Assembly: GCA_963788015.1 (NCBI GenBank)
Contig: CAWBEY010000012.1
Location: 2,170,001-2,234,000 of the forward strand
Origin: JBBRHH01 sp963788015
GTDB taxonomy: Bacteria; Planctomycetota; Phycisphaerae; Tepidisphaerales; Tepidisphaeraceae
DNA: 64,000 bases
Reading direction: 5' to 3'
Shown here: piece by piece, positions 42,435 to 52,466 of the stretch
How the letters are laid out: each line of letters begins with the position of its first letter
Position numbering within the stretch: the first letter of the stretch is position 1
Program-made: the position numbers and the translations under genes
Notes under the pieces: model-generated
The model's input: only the letters and a program-made list of their open reading frames with translations
Databases searched by the model: none
What the model was told of the DNA's origin: nothing

Positions 42435-42550
42435 TTAACATTGGAGGCATCCATGCCGCCGGATTTCGCATCGCAATGTTAAACTGGATAACATGCGACG
42501 CTTATTTCATCGGAAGTCGCCGAAAAATTCTTTACCTATTTTAACATTGG
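42435..42550. promoter_or_regulatory. repeated TTAACATTG sites between divergent genes
   Basis: TTAACATTGG at 42435-42444 and 42541-42550 in direct orientation, and CAATGTTAA at 42474-42482 inverted. The sites sit between the sensor gene and the citrate synthase gene. Spacing between the first two is about four helical turns, and between the last two about six. They are candidate operator half-sites for a regulator. Confidence 0.45.
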
Positions 42551-42695
42551 GAAGGATTGGCGGCGGAAGAAGGCGCAGAATTTGCGCGTGGAAAAGATGT
42601 GAATAGCAATTGGAAGGGGTGTAGGTTCAAGGTGTTGCGCGGCAAATTGACACCCGATTTGACGACGGCTATATTCCGCGCTTCAAAGGAATTAC

Positions 42696-43856
42696 ATGAC
42701 GACATCGGCCAGCAGTGCTGCGAAAAAACCAGGCGGTGGGCTTGAAGGGGTGGTTGCCACCCAGAGTTCGATCTGCTTTATTGATGGCCGGGCGGGCCGA
42801 TTGGTGTATCGGGGGTATGACATCGACAAATTGGTGGGAAACGTCACCTTTGAGGAGACGGCATATCTGCTGTGGAACGGGGAGCTTCCTAATCTGCATG
42901 AGTTTGAGGAGTTGCGCAAGGAGCTGGCGGCCGATGAGACGCTGCCGGATCACACGCTGGCTATCCTGCGTGCGTTGCCCAAGACCACGCAGCCGATGGA
43001 TGCGCTGCGGACGGCGGTCAGTTCGCTGAGCAGCAACGACCCGGATTTGGACAATCGCGACTTAAACCCGCGCCGGGCTATTCGGTTGACGGCGCTGTTT
43101 CCGCTCATCGTCACGGCGTTTCATCGCATTCGCACCGGACTGGAGCCGGTGGCGCCTGATCCCGCGCTTTCGATCGCGGCCAATTTTCTTTACACGATGA
43201 CCGGCAAGCGCCCGCACGAGACGCTGGTGAAGGTGATGGATGGGGCGCTGGTGCTGCACGCGGAACATGGGATGAACGCCTCGACGTTCGCGGCCCGGGT
43301 GACGGCCGCGACGCTTGCGGATATGTATGCGGCCGTCACGGCGGCGCTGGGCGCGTTGAAGGGTCCGCTGCATGGGGGAGCCAATGAGGAGGTGATGAAA
43401 ATGCTGCTGGAAGGCGGCAGCGTGGACAAGGTCGAGGCGATGGTGCGCGCGAAGCTGGCGAACAAGGAGAAAATCCCTGGGTTTGGCCATCGCGTATATC
43501 GGACGTTTGATCCGCGCGCGACGTTCTTGCGGAAGATGAGCAAACAGCTTGGCGAGGCGGCGGGGGAGGCCAAGTGGTATCAGATCAGTGAGCGGATGAT
43601 TCCAATCATGCGCGACACACCAAAGTCGGACGGCTCGCCGATGGATTTGAACCCCAACGTCGATTTCTTTTCCGCCAGCGCGTATTACACGATGGGAATT
43701 CCGCTGGATTTGTTTACGCCGATCTTTGCGATCGCGCGGGTGACGGGGTGGACGGCGCATGTGATGGAGCAGCAGGCGGACAACCGCATTATCCGGCCCA
43801 CGGATGAATACACCGGGCCGATGGATCGGGAAGTGAAGCCGATTGAGCAGCGGTAG
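42696..43856 (+). CDS. gltA: citrate synthase (type II)
   Basis: 386 residues, condensing acetyl-CoA and oxaloacetate. Catalytic residues are present: His in HAEHGMNASTFAARV, His in GPLHGGANEEVM and Asp in NPNVDFFSASAYY, plus GFGHRVYRTFDPRA. The length and sequence are like the small dimeric gram-positive/archaeal-type enzymes; 2-methylcitrate synthase is a close alternative. It is preceded by a long AT-richer leader with the TTAACATTG sites. Intact, no frameshift. Confidence 0.93.
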   Translation: MTTSASSAAKKPGGGLEGVVATQSSICFIDGRAGRLVYRGYDIDKLVGNVTFEETAYLLWNGELPNLHEFEELRKELAADETLPDHTLAILRALPKTTQPMDALRTAVSSLSSNDPDLDNRDLNPRRAIRLTALFPLIVTAFHRIRTGLEPVAPDPALSIAANFLYTMTGKRPHETLVKVMDGALVLHAEHGMNASTFAARVTAATLADMYAAVTAALGALKGPLHGGANEEVMKMLLEGGSVDKVEAMVRAKLANKEKIPGFGHRVYRTFDPRATFLRKMSKQLGEAAGEAKWYQISERMIPIMRDTPKSDGSPMDLNPNVDFFSASAYYTMGIPLDLFTPIFAIARVTGWTAHVMEQQADNRIIRPTDEYTGPMDREVKPIEQR

Positions 43857-43985
43857 AGGTGGGGAGTTCCGTTGGACTTGGGCGGACCATCGGGGGGCGG
43901 GGCTGCGGGAGTGGAGTAGGTCCACCGAGCCGACGCGGACTTGGTGCGACAGCACGAATGTTTATTGTTGGAGGATGCGTGATGG

Positions 43986-44028
43986 ATTCGCCGCTGCTGC
44001 GGCGAATGTGCCGCTCGGCTCGCGGCAC
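43986..44028 (+). promoter_or_regulatory. tandem hairpins between gltA and the TPR gene
   Basis: Stem 1: ATTCGCCGC (43986-43994), loop TGCT, GCGGCGAAT (43999-44007), perfect. Stem 2 starts at the next base: GTGCCGC (44008-44014), loop TCGGCTC, GCGGCAC (44022-44028), perfect. No T run follows. They may be a terminator pair or a leader structure for the following gene. Confidence 0.6.
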
Positions 44029-44109
44029 CTACCTGGGATTATCTTTGGCAACTTTCCCCACACCAAAGCGTCTGAGGGCGATATACTATAGGTGGAAGTG
44101 AGTGCCTAT

Positions 44110-45990
44110 ATGATCAAATCAGCTCATGCCTGCCGTCTGTTGCGTGTCGCCGCTTTTGGTGCGCTTTTGGCTATCCCGTCGCTTGCCCCTGCCCAACAGC
44201 GGGTGGGTCAGGATGGGCATGTGCTTGATGCCAACAACCAGATCGGCTCTGGGGGCTATAACACGCCGACCGCGCGGCCGCCGGATTTGGTGAATGGGTA
44301 TCGCAACCCCAACACGTACAACAACGACGTCGTTTTCGGGAACGTGACCAACGGCCGGGCTTTTACGGGCTTTTTGCCGTACTCCGATCCCCGTCAGTTT
44401 CAAGGGCCGGTTGCGGGGACGAACGTTGACAACTTCGTTAAGAATTCCAGCGGGGTTGCGCAGCCTTATGCCCCGGCGGCGACGACCATCAACCAGTCGA
44501 TTCCGTTTTACGGCGCAAGCAACACGGTTGCCCCGCCGCCTGGCTTTACGCGACTGCCCAACGGGCAGGGGTTTGTGCCTGCGCCTGCGCCGGCGGGGCA
44601 GGATCCTTCGGACCGGCGGCTGAATCTCCCGATCGACGTTACCCGCCCGATCCTGCCAAAGCCGGGTGAGATCGCGCTGCCGGGCCAGGTTGATCCCACC
44701 GCTTACTCTGCCCCCCCTACTCTTACGGCGAACCCATTGACCGGTGTTCGGCCTGTGGTGCCCGAAGAGATCCGGGAGCGCATGCGGGAGCAAACGGGCA
44801 ACACGTCATCGAACGTGATGCTCGACCCGCAGACGTTGCAGCTCATGCGGGAGGAGCTTGACCCGAATTTGCGAATGAAGATTTTGGAACAGCAGCGAAA
44901 ACAGCAAAGCCAGCAAAACCAACCAAATAACGCTGGCGTCAATGCTTCACCCAGCGCCGTCGCTCCGGAATCGCTGACGCGGCTGGCCAATCCGACTGCC
45001 CTCCCGGCGGCCACGCCGATCCATACTGCCATTGATGCCGGTCTGCTTCCCAGCAACATTCGACCCGAGCAAACGACCTACACGTTGCTGCCGTCCACGC
45101 CGCCTATGCAGCAGAGCACGCAGTACGCGCAGATGCATGCTCAGCTGAACCAGTTTTATGCCAGTCAGCTTCAGAAAACGGATGAAGAAAAGAACCGCGC
45201 GCTGATCGGGGAATTGCACCGCCAGGCGGACGTGGCCAAGCGGGCTGCGCTGGCCCGCGCCAATCAGGCCCCGGCTGGGCCGTTGAATCCCAATTCGGCT
45301 GATAGCAGCACCGCCTCGGCGGGCAAGACAGCCCCCACTACCCGGCCCGAAGGTTTGGCCGCTTATAGCCTGCCGGACTACGCCCGCATCAGCCGTGAAC
45401 TGGTGGAAGCCGCCGGCAAAAAGCCGGGGGTTCAAATGATCCCGGATACCGAGAAGCCCAAGCCTGTTCAGATTGAATCGCTGGCCACGGGCGTGAACGC
45501 CAAGGGGCTGGCGGGGCTCCTGTCCAAGGCCGAAGATCTGATGCGCCAGGGGAAGTTCACGTCGGCTCTGGATCAGTATGATGCCGCTGAGCAGGTTGCG
45601 CCCAACAACCCGCTCATTCTGCTTGGCCGGGCGAATGCGGAACTTGGGGCGGCATATTACACCAAGGCGGAGCAGCACCTTCGCGAGGCACTGCTGGCCG
45701 ATCCGACACTTCTCATGGGGCAGTATGATCTGGTTGATATGCTCGGGCGCGAGCGCATCCAGTATCTTGGTCGGGATTTGAAGGAGCTATCGCGCACGCA
45801 CGAGAACCTTGCCCGGCCGTATCTCCTGCTGGCGTACCTGGCTTACAACGTCCACCAGGAAAAGCAGGCGGGGATCTTTCTGAACATGGCCGAGCAGCGG
45901 TCGGGGGATAATGACACTTTGATCAAGGTGCTCAAGGAGCACTGGAACCTGAGTGGCGATGCCAAGGCCGCCACCCAGCCGGCTCAATAG
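44110..45990 (+). CDS. secreted TPR-containing protein
   Basis: 626 residues. Signal peptide MIKSAHACRLLRVAAFGALL with cleavage after PSLAPAQQ. A long low-complexity N-terminal half is rich in P, N, Q, T and A (for example PPPGFTRLPNGQGFVPAPAP and QQRKQQSQQNQPNNAG). TPR-like repeats lie in the last 150 residues (GLLSKAEDLMRQGKFTSALD, AEQVAPNNPLILLGRANAEL, KAEQHLREALLADPTLLMGQ). The TPR part probably mediates protein assembly in the periplasm. Function unknown. Confidence 0.75.
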   Translation: MIKSAHACRLLRVAAFGALLAIPSLAPAQQRVGQDGHVLDANNQIGSGGYNTPTARPPDLVNGYRNPNTYNNDVVFGNVTNGRAFTGFLPYSDPRQFQGPVAGTNVDNFVKNSSGVAQPYAPAATTINQSIPFYGASNTVAPPPGFTRLPNGQGFVPAPAPAGQDPSDRRLNLPIDVTRPILPKPGEIALPGQVDPTAYSAPPTLTANPLTGVRPVVPEEIRERMREQTGNTSSNVMLDPQTLQLMREELDPNLRMKILEQQRKQQSQQNQPNNAGVNASPSAVAPESLTRLANPTALPAATPIHTAIDAGLLPSNIRPEQTTYTLLPSTPPMQQSTQYAQMHAQLNQFYASQLQKTDEEKNRALIGELHRQADVAKRAALARANQAPAGPLNPNSADSSTASAGKTAPTTRPEGLAAYSLPDYARISRELVEAAGKKPGVQMIPDTEKPKPVQIESLATGVNAKGLAGLLSKAEDLMRQGKFTSALDQYDAAEQVAPNNPLILLGRANAELGAAYYTKAEQHLREALLADPTLLMGQYDLVDMLGRERIQYLGRDLKELSRTHENLARPYLLLAYLAYNVHQEKQAGIFLNMAEQRSGDNDTLIKVLKEHWNLSGDAKAATQPAQ

Positions 45991-46007
45991 GCGGTGGCGA
46001 TCGGCGG

Positions 46008-46577
46008 CTACTTCGCCGGCGTCGGTTTGACCTCAATTCCTTGGATGCGGTGTCGCTCAAAGTCGGAAGTGAAGCGGATCACGACGACGTCGCCAGGCTT
46101 TAATGTTTTGAGCACGTCGGTGGTTGCCTTGGCCTTTTCGGCCGGCCAGGAGCAGGCGTATCCTTCCACCGGCCCGTCCTTGGGTTTCACGGCCACCCAG
46201 AAGTTGTTGTAAACCTTCAGCACCTCCCCGGTGACAACCCCGGTGGCCTTTCCCGGCACCTTTTCGATGGCAACGACCCGGCGGGCTTCTCCATCCATCT
46301 TGTACTTCAACTGAACGCGATCTACGCCAAAGATGGTCTTCAGGGCGTCCAGCGAGCGCTTGTCGAGGCCGGGGCCGATGAGATACTTCACCGGTTCGTC
46401 TTCTCCATCGCCTGTGACGAGGATCGAGTCATCGTGCTTGTCGATGACCAGCCCGCCGACGATGCCGTTGTCCTTAACGGCCGGCTTTGTGGCGGCCTTG
46501 GGCTCGGCGCTTGCGTCCCATCCAACGAGCAGCGTTGCGACGGTGCATGCGACGATTAAACAAGCTTGCCTTGACAT
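46008..46577 (-). CDS. secreted protein of unknown function downstream of a quinoprotein gene
   Basis: 189 residues. Signal peptide MSRQACLIVACTVATLLVGW; the mature part (GGLVIDKHDDSILVTGDGED, GVDRVQLKYKMDGEARRVVA, GVVTGEVLKVYNNFWVAVKP) looks like a small beta-barrel with an OB-like architecture, repeated twice. It lies 28 bp downstream of the quinoprotein gene and is probably its operon partner. Confidence 0.7.
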   Translation of the reverse strand: MSRQACLIVACTVATLLVGWDASAEPKAATKPAVKDNGIVGGLVIDKHDDSILVTGDGEDEPVKYLIGPGLDKRSLDALKTIFGVDRVQLKYKMDGEARRVVAIEKVPGKATGVVTGEVLKVYNNFWVAVKPKDGPVEGYACSWPAEKAKATTDVLKTLKPGDVVVIRFTSDFERHRIQGIEVKPTPAK

Positions 46578-46605
46578 GTTTCTTCTCCAGCCTTTCGTTG
46601 AAGTA

Positions 46606-47853
46606 TCACTTCTTGCCCAGACAGAATAAAGCATCTTTACCGCGCACAAATATGCGTCCCTCGCTCACCGCCGCCGATGCGCCGATGCTCCCACTCTTGA
46701 GATCATTCACCCCCAGCACCTCGAGTTTCGGCCCCGCCTTGATGACGTAGCTCTTGTCCCCGCCGGCAAAGTAGACCCGTCCATCGGCCGTCCCCACAGG
46801 GCTGGACAGGTAGGCGACGCCTTCGGCGTTTTCGGAGAATAATTGCTCGCCGTTTTTTACATCCCAGCAGGTGATGGTGTTTTTGCTGGCGCGATAGACC
46901 CAATCGCCGACAATCACCGGCGACCCATACTGCGACACCACCTTGGGCAGTTTCCATTTCACATGCGTGGCCGTGACATCGCCGGTTCCCGTGGGATCTA
47001 CGGCCACGCCCGCCTCGCCATTGCCGGCATCGCAGAAGACGACGCCCGCGCCGTAGGCCGGCGAGGCTCCGAAGCCGCGCGCCTTGCACCACCAGATGGG
47101 TTCACCGGTCGCCGGGTCGAGGCCCTGAAGCGACTCCGACGCGGCCACCAGCATTTGCGATTTGCCGTTCACATCGATCACAACCGGTGTGGTGTTGCTA
47201 TATGCGGTCTTCTTTCGTTTCTGTTCCCATTTCAGGTCGCCGGTCTTTTTATCGAGCGCCTGCAGCCAACCGAGCCCGCCTCCCTGGTCGCACAACAGCA
47301 CGACGGTGTCCTGATAGAGAATCGGGCTGCTGGCGATGCCGGGGTTTAACTTGAATGGACCCTCGCGCTCCTGGCGCCAAAGGACTTTTCCCTCGAAGTC
47401 CACGGCTGCGATGACGGCCGATCCGAACCACGCGTAGACGGCTTTGCCGTCGGTCGCGGGCGTCGGCACCGCGTAGATCGCATAGCCCGCTGACTGCTTC
47501 CCGGGCTCGATCTTCGTCTGCCAGAGCAGGTTACCGTCGGCGGCCTGATAGCAGTTGAGGAAGTGGGGCGGCACTTCCTTGCTTTCCTCCTGGGCTCGCG
47601 TTTGTTCTGCGGCGGTTGTCAGAAAGACGCGGTCGCCCCAGACGATGGGCGAAGAATGGCCGGTTGTTCCCTTCAGCGAAACCTTCCAGACGACTCCTAC
47701 GCCGCTTTTGGCGTCCCACTTCAGCGGCAGATCCTTCTCCCCGCTCATCCCGATGCCCAGCGGCCCGCGCCACGCCGGCCAGTTTTCTGCCAGCGCCTGA
47801 TGGCACATTATGGCAAACACCAGCGCTGCGCCGCTCATGAGAATTCGCCGCAT
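46606..47853 (-). CDS. secreted quinoprotein-like beta-propeller protein
   Basis: 415 residues. Signal peptide MRRILMSGAALVFAIMCHQA; then ENWPAWRGPLGIGMSGEKDL, and blades such as LKWDAKSGVGVVWKVSLKGT, VIAAVDFEGKVLWRQEREGP, LGWLQALDKKTGDLKWEQKR and ITCWDVKNGEQLFSENAEGV. This is the common PVC-group secreted WxGPxG propeller; it lacks an identified substrate. Start at 47853 is chosen over 47949 because of the signal peptide. Confidence 0.88.
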   Translation of the reverse strand: MRRILMSGAALVFAIMCHQALAENWPAWRGPLGIGMSGEKDLPLKWDAKSGVGVVWKVSLKGTTGHSSPIVWGDRVFLTTAAEQTRAQEESKEVPPHFLNCYQAADGNLLWQTKIEPGKQSAGYAIYAVPTPATDGKAVYAWFGSAVIAAVDFEGKVLWRQEREGPFKLNPGIASSPILYQDTVVLLCDQGGGLGWLQALDKKTGDLKWEQKRKKTAYSNTTPVVIDVNGKSQMLVAASESLQGLDPATGEPIWWCKARGFGASPAYGAGVVFCDAGNGEAGVAVDPTGTGDVTATHVKWKLPKVVSQYGSPVIVGDWVYRASKNTITCWDVKNGEQLFSENAEGVAYLSSPVGTADGRVYFAGGDKSYVIKAGPKLEVLGVNDLKSGSIGASAAVSEGRIFVRGKDALFCLGKK

Positions 47854-48025
47854 GACAACCTCCCGCCACCCCTCATCAAAACATAGCGTCGCTCTACCTT
47901 CTTTACCGCCTGCTGAGATGGACCGTTGCGATTCACATCCTAACGTCACGCTGGTATGGGATTGGACCGAATGTCGCTAAAATCAGGCGTCTGGTCCCGC
48001 AACCCCGTCACTGGATGAACTCATC

Positions 48026-50654
48026 ATGAAGCTCCGATTCACAGTCCTTCTCGCGTCGGCGGCCGGCTTGCTGGCTTACCCCCTGCTGGCCAAGCACACC
48101 AGCAATCCCGGTCCGGCCGATCCGCCCATTCGTTTTAAGGTGCCTATCCCTGAGCCGCTTTCCGTTGAAGACGCACTCAAGGCGTTCAAGCTTCCGGCCG
48201 GCTTTCATATTGAGTGTGTGGCGTCGGAGCCGATGGTGGAGGATCCGATCGCAATGTCGTTCGACGCAGAGGGGCGCATGTGGATCGTGGAGATGCGCGG
48301 CTACATGCACGACATTGACGGCGCGGGGGAAGACAAGCCCATTGGCCGGATCAAGGTTCTTGAGGACACGGACGGCGACGGCAAGATGGACAAGGCCACC
48401 GTTTTTCTGGACAACCTGGTGATGCCCCGCGCGGTGCTTCCCACGCGCGGGGGCGCTGGTGGCCGAGCCTCCGCAGCTTTCGTTCTGGACGGACTCGAAT
48501 GGCAAGGCTGGGGAGAAGACGGTGATCGCGGCCGATTTTGGCTTGAAGGGCGGCCAGCCAGAGCACATGGCCAACGGGCTTTTTCCTGCCATGGACAACT
48601 GGATTTACAGTGCCGCCCACAGCGCGCGTTATCGGTTTCAGAAAGGCAAGTGGGTGGCGCAGGTGACGCGGAGCCGGGGGCAATGGGGGGTGACGCAGGA
48701 CGATTTTGGCCGCCTCTATTACAACTCCAACAGCGACCTTGCCCGCGTTGATCCGTTTCCCGCGCAATATTTCGCACGCAATCCGTATTATCAGGCTCCA
48801 CTGGCGCAAAACGTCCAGATGATCCTGCCGGCCAATCAGGAGGTTTTTCCGATTCATCCCACGCCCGGCGTCAATCGCGGCTACAGCCCCAACGAGCTTC
48901 GCGACGATGGAACGCTTCATCACCCGACGGCCACTTGCGGCCTGTGCGTCTATCGGGGCGATCTGTTTGGGCCGGAGTTTAAGAACAATCTGTTTATCCC
49001 TGAGCCGGCGGCGAATGTGATGAAGCGCATGATCGTGAACGAATCCGCCGGCCGAATGAGTGCGAGCGAGGCGTATGAGAAAATGGATTTTCTCACCTCG
49101 ACCGACGAACGCTTCCGGCCGGTCAATGCTTATAACGGCCCGGACGGCGGGCTGTACGTTGTCGATCTGTATCGCGGCGTTCTTCAGCACACGGCTTTCC
49201 TGACCAACTATCTCATCAAGAACATCAAGGAGCGCAAGCTTAAGGCGCCCATTCACATGGGGCGGATTTATCGCATCGTTCCAGATGGCAAGGCGGCCAA
49301 GCCTGTCAAGCTAGCTAAAGACATTCCGGGGCTTGTCGAACAACTTGGAAGTGCAAATGGGTGGGTGCGGGACATGGCGCAGCGCCTGCTGGTGGAAAAG
49401 AACGACGACGACTCGGCGGCGTCGCTTGAAAAGGTTGCGACGGCCGGGGCTACCCCTGTGGCGCGGCTGCACGCGCTCTGGACACTCGAAGGGATCAACA
49501 ATCTTCAGCCGGAGATTATCCTGAAGGCGCTGACCGATGCCGATGCTCACGTGCGGGCGGCCGCGATTCGTTTGATTGAACCTCAGCTTGTGCCGACCCT
49601 GCGTGCTCAGGCCCTGCCGCAGGTGCTGAAGTTGGCGACGGACACCGAGCCCAACGTTCAGCTCCAGCTTGCCCTCACCCTCAGCGCTATTTCCGATCCG
49701 GCGGCGGATGAGCTTCTTGTCAAATTCCTCACGTCCAGCGCGGCCGCGCCGGAGTTGATGCGCGATGCGGTGATTAGCGGCCTGCGCGGACGGGAGCTGG
49801 AATTTGCGCAGCTGCTGCTGGCGAATCCCGGCTGGTCCAGTACTTCGCCGGATCGGGCCCAGACGCTTACTTCTCTTGCCCAGTGCGTGCTGGCCGAGCA
49901 CCGCAGCACTCAGGTGAAGCATCTTCTGGAAATTGCCGCCGCCGAGCAGGATGGTTCGTGGCGGCAAGTTGCGCTGCTGCGCGGAATGCTTCCAAAGTTT
50001 TCTGCGATGAAGAAGCCTGCTACCTCGCCGGCCACTGCTCCCACCGCTTCGGCGATACTCGATGGCCCGGCCAGCAAGCCCGCTTCCCAGCCATCGCCTG
50101 TTCCTCTGAAAATTGTTTATCTGGATGCGCAGCCTGAAGGTCTCGTGATGCTGCTGGCAAGCAACACGCCGGCCGTGCGCGATCTGGCGCGGCAGGTGAA
50201 TTCGCAGTTGGCGTGGCCGGGCAAGCCGGGCGTGCCCCCGCCGCCGAAGATCGTTCCGCTCAATACGGCGCAGCAGGCACAGTTTGATCGTGGCAAGACG
50301 ATCTTTGCCCAGACGTGTGCTGCCTGCCATCAACCCACGGGGATGGGTCAGGAGGGGCTGGCGCCGCCGCTGGTGGATTCGGAGTGGGTGCTGGGCTCGG
50401 ACCGGCGCCTGGTGCGGATTGTATTGCAAGGGTTGGCCGGGCCGATTGGCGTGGGGGGCGCGCAGTACAATCTGGAGATGCCGTCACTGGCGACGTTTCC
50501 CGATCAGGACATCGCCGACGTGCTGACGTACATCCGCCGGGAATGGGAGCATAATGCGTCGCCCGTGTCGGCCGAGACCGCGAAGCAGGTTCATGAGGAA
50601 GTGAAAGATCGTGCCGAGCCGTGGACGGCCAGGGAGCTGCTGGAGATCAAGTAA
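48026..50654 (+). CDS. PVC-type haem-binding CxxCH membrane-bound dehydrogenase-like protein, frameshifted
   Basis: About 876 residues. Signal peptide MKLRFTVLLASAAGLLAYPL; propeller part FKLPAGFHIECVASEPMVED, PIAMSFDAEGRMWIVEMRGY, YMHDIDGAGEDKPIGRIKVL; a break near 48455 (one G missing from G5) before VAEPPQLSFWTDSNGKAGEK; then HPTATCGLCVYRG, NAYNGPDGGLYVVDLYRGV, HEAT-like repeats, and a C-terminal c-type cytochrome with CAACHQPTGMGQEGLAPPL. Members of this large PVC family are thought to oxidise sugars outside the cell and pass electrons to the haem. It is a single gene on the plus strand with a preceding leader free of genes. Confidence 0.88.
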
Positions 50655-50779
50655 AGCCTGGCCGATGGATTGTCGAAAGGTTCAGATGCGCATGAGTCTT
50701 CCATTCGCTTTCCGAGACCCAGCGCATAAGATGCCCCCGGCTTGCAACAACGCGCGATGATGAAAGGATGTTTGCCGCA

Positions 50780-51643
50780 ATGACCTATTGCCTGGGCATT
50801 ATGACCCGCCATGGCCTGGTGATGGCCTCCGATTCGCGCAGCAACGCCGGCTACGATCAGGTGAATATCTGCCGGAAGATGTACACCTTCATTCAGAAGG
50901 GTGACCGGGTTTTTGTGATGCTCACTTCTGGGAGCCTGTCGCTGACGCAGTCGATCATGACGCTTTTGCGGCGCGACTTTGAGTCCGGCAAGGGCCTGGC
51001 GGCCGCTCCATCGCTTTATGACGCCGCCCGCGTGATTGGCGATCAGGTGCGACGCGTGTCTGACATTGACCGGGCCGCCCTTGAGCGCGATGAGTACAAG
51101 TTCAACGTCAACCTTCTGCTGGGGGGCCAGGTGAAAGGGGAAAAGCCGGGGCTTTTTCTCATCTATCCGCAGGGCAACCCGCTGCAGGCGAGCGAGGAGT
51201 CGCCGTATCTTCAGATTGGGGAGACCAAGTATGGCCGGCCGATCCTGGATCGTGGCATTCGCTACGATCAGACTACACTGGAGGAAGCGGCCAAGTACGC
51301 CTTGCTTTCACTGGACTCGACGATGAAATCGAATGTCACGGTCGGGCCGCCCATCGACCTTCTAGCTTATCATGCGGATGAACTGGTGATCACCCGCCAG
51401 CGCACGTTCGCGGGCAACGATCCGGATTTGGCGAAGATCCGAGGGCGATGGGAACAGGCTCTACGCCAAGCGGTCCAGCGCCTGCCGAATCTTCGCTTCA
51501 AGACCAAGACTGGATTTGATAGCGAAGAGTCGATTCAACTGGTTGAGAACACCAGTCCCGAAGCGCCGGCGCAGGAGTTTCAGGTGCAGCAGGAACAACG
51601 GCGGGTTGCGCCGCCGGATGCCGGGGCCGCTAGTTCGCGCTAG
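50780..51643 (+). CDS. Anbu proteasome-like peptidase
   Basis: 287 residues opening MTYCLGIMTRHGLVMASDSR with SNAGYDQVN, the signature of Anbu, the bacterial ancestral proteasome-beta relative. Removal of Met would expose Thr2 as the nucleophile. Anbu usually lies with a transglutaminase, an alpha-E protein and an ATP-grasp gene; none is adjacent here. The C-terminus is Q/E-rich (EAPAQEFQVQQEQRR). The alternative start at 50768 would mask the Thr, so the later ATG is preferred. Confidence 0.85.
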   Translation: MTYCLGIMTRHGLVMASDSRSNAGYDQVNICRKMYTFIQKGDRVFVMLTSGSLSLTQSIMTLLRRDFESGKGLAAAPSLYDAARVIGDQVRRVSDIDRAALERDEYKFNVNLLLGGQVKGEKPGLFLIYPQGNPLQASEESPYLQIGETKYGRPILDRGIRYDQTTLEEAAKYALLSLDSTMKSNVTVGPPIDLLAYHADELVITRQRTFAGNDPDLAKIRGRWEQALRQAVQRLPNLRFKTKTGFDSEESIQLVENTSPEAPAQEFQVQQEQRRVAPPDAGAASSR

Positions 51644-51691
51644 ATGTCTGTAAAGACCGAATTTTTTCAACGACGTTTCAACTGCCAAAGC

Positions 51692-52084
51692 TTAGGCCGG
51701 CTCGGCATGTGCTCGCAAATACGCCACGACTTCCACGCGATCAACCTGATCCGTCGCTACGCCCAGCACGAGATCACTGAGACCCGGTTCATCTTCTTTG
51801 ATAGTGATCCCGTTGAGATATAGAAATGTAAGCGCCGCCGCAGCACCGACACGCTTGTTTCCATCGATAAAGGCGTGATTCTTTACCAGGTAAAACATAT
51901 AGGCGGCGGCCATTTCAAATAAGTTCTCCAGCAGGAAGGCGCCGCCAAAGGTGGCTGCTGGCGCCGCGACCGCTGAGTGCAACAGATTGATCTCGCGCAC
52001 ACCCGCGCTCCCTCCATATCGGTCAAGCTGATCTCGGTGAATTTCCAGAACTTCGTCGACGGTAAGAAACTGCGGCGCTTCCAT
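51692..52084 (-). CDS. Doc-like Fic-fold toxin
   Basis: 130 residues. MEAPQFLTVDEVLEIHRDQL is the Doc start, and the catalytic HxFxDGNKR is complete as NHAFIDGNKRVGAAAALTFL. Doc toxins phosphorylate elongation factor Tu. Antitoxin gene lies 16 bp upstream, with the earlier in-frame start at 52096 leaving four. This toxin gene is intact, unlike the other two in the window. Confidence 0.88.
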   Translation of the reverse strand: MEAPQFLTVDEVLEIHRDQLDRYGGSAGVREINLLHSAVAAPAATFGGAFLLENLFEMAAAYMFYLVKNHAFIDGNKRVGAAAALTFLYLNGITIKEDEPGLSDLVLGVATDQVDRVEVVAYLRAHAEPA

Positions 52085-52100
52085 CGAACCTCCCACTCGA

Positions 52101-52331
52101 CTACTCCGCCAATCGTTTCAAGCTCTTCGCGTGCCGCTTATTCACCGCCTCCAGGGCAGTGCGAAACTTCTTGCGCCGCTCAGGATCCCGAACTGGTGAA
52201 ATAATCAGCCGTTGGCCGTCGTCGGTGGAAATTTCCACGGGCTGCGATGGATCGATCCGAACCAGTTCGAGGATCGACTTGTCGATCACCAGCGCCATCG
52301 AGTTTCCATGCTTCGCAAACGTCTTCAACAT
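52101..52331 (-). CDS. AbrB/MazE-type antitoxin of the Doc module
   Basis: 76 residues. FAKHGNSMALVIDKSILELV and EISTDDGQRLIISPVRD are the swapped-hairpin AbrB fold; the C-terminal third (RRKKFRTALEAVNKRHAKSL) would contact the toxin. Doc is classically paired with Phd; an AbrB-type partner is a known alternative. It is likely to autoregulate its promoter in the 130 bp upstream. Confidence 0.85.
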   Translation of the reverse strand: MLKTFAKHGNSMALVIDKSILELVRIDPSQPVEISTDDGQRLIISPVRDPERRKKFRTALEAVNKRHAKSLKRLAE

Positions 52332-52466
52332 TGGATTCTCCTATCACGACCCGTTAATACATCGGTCGAACATTGTATCACCGATTGAATCAGAGAACCA
52401 CATCTGTGAACGGAACATTCATCCATCGCCTTGACACTCCCTCCCACCCCCGTTGCACTACGCCTC

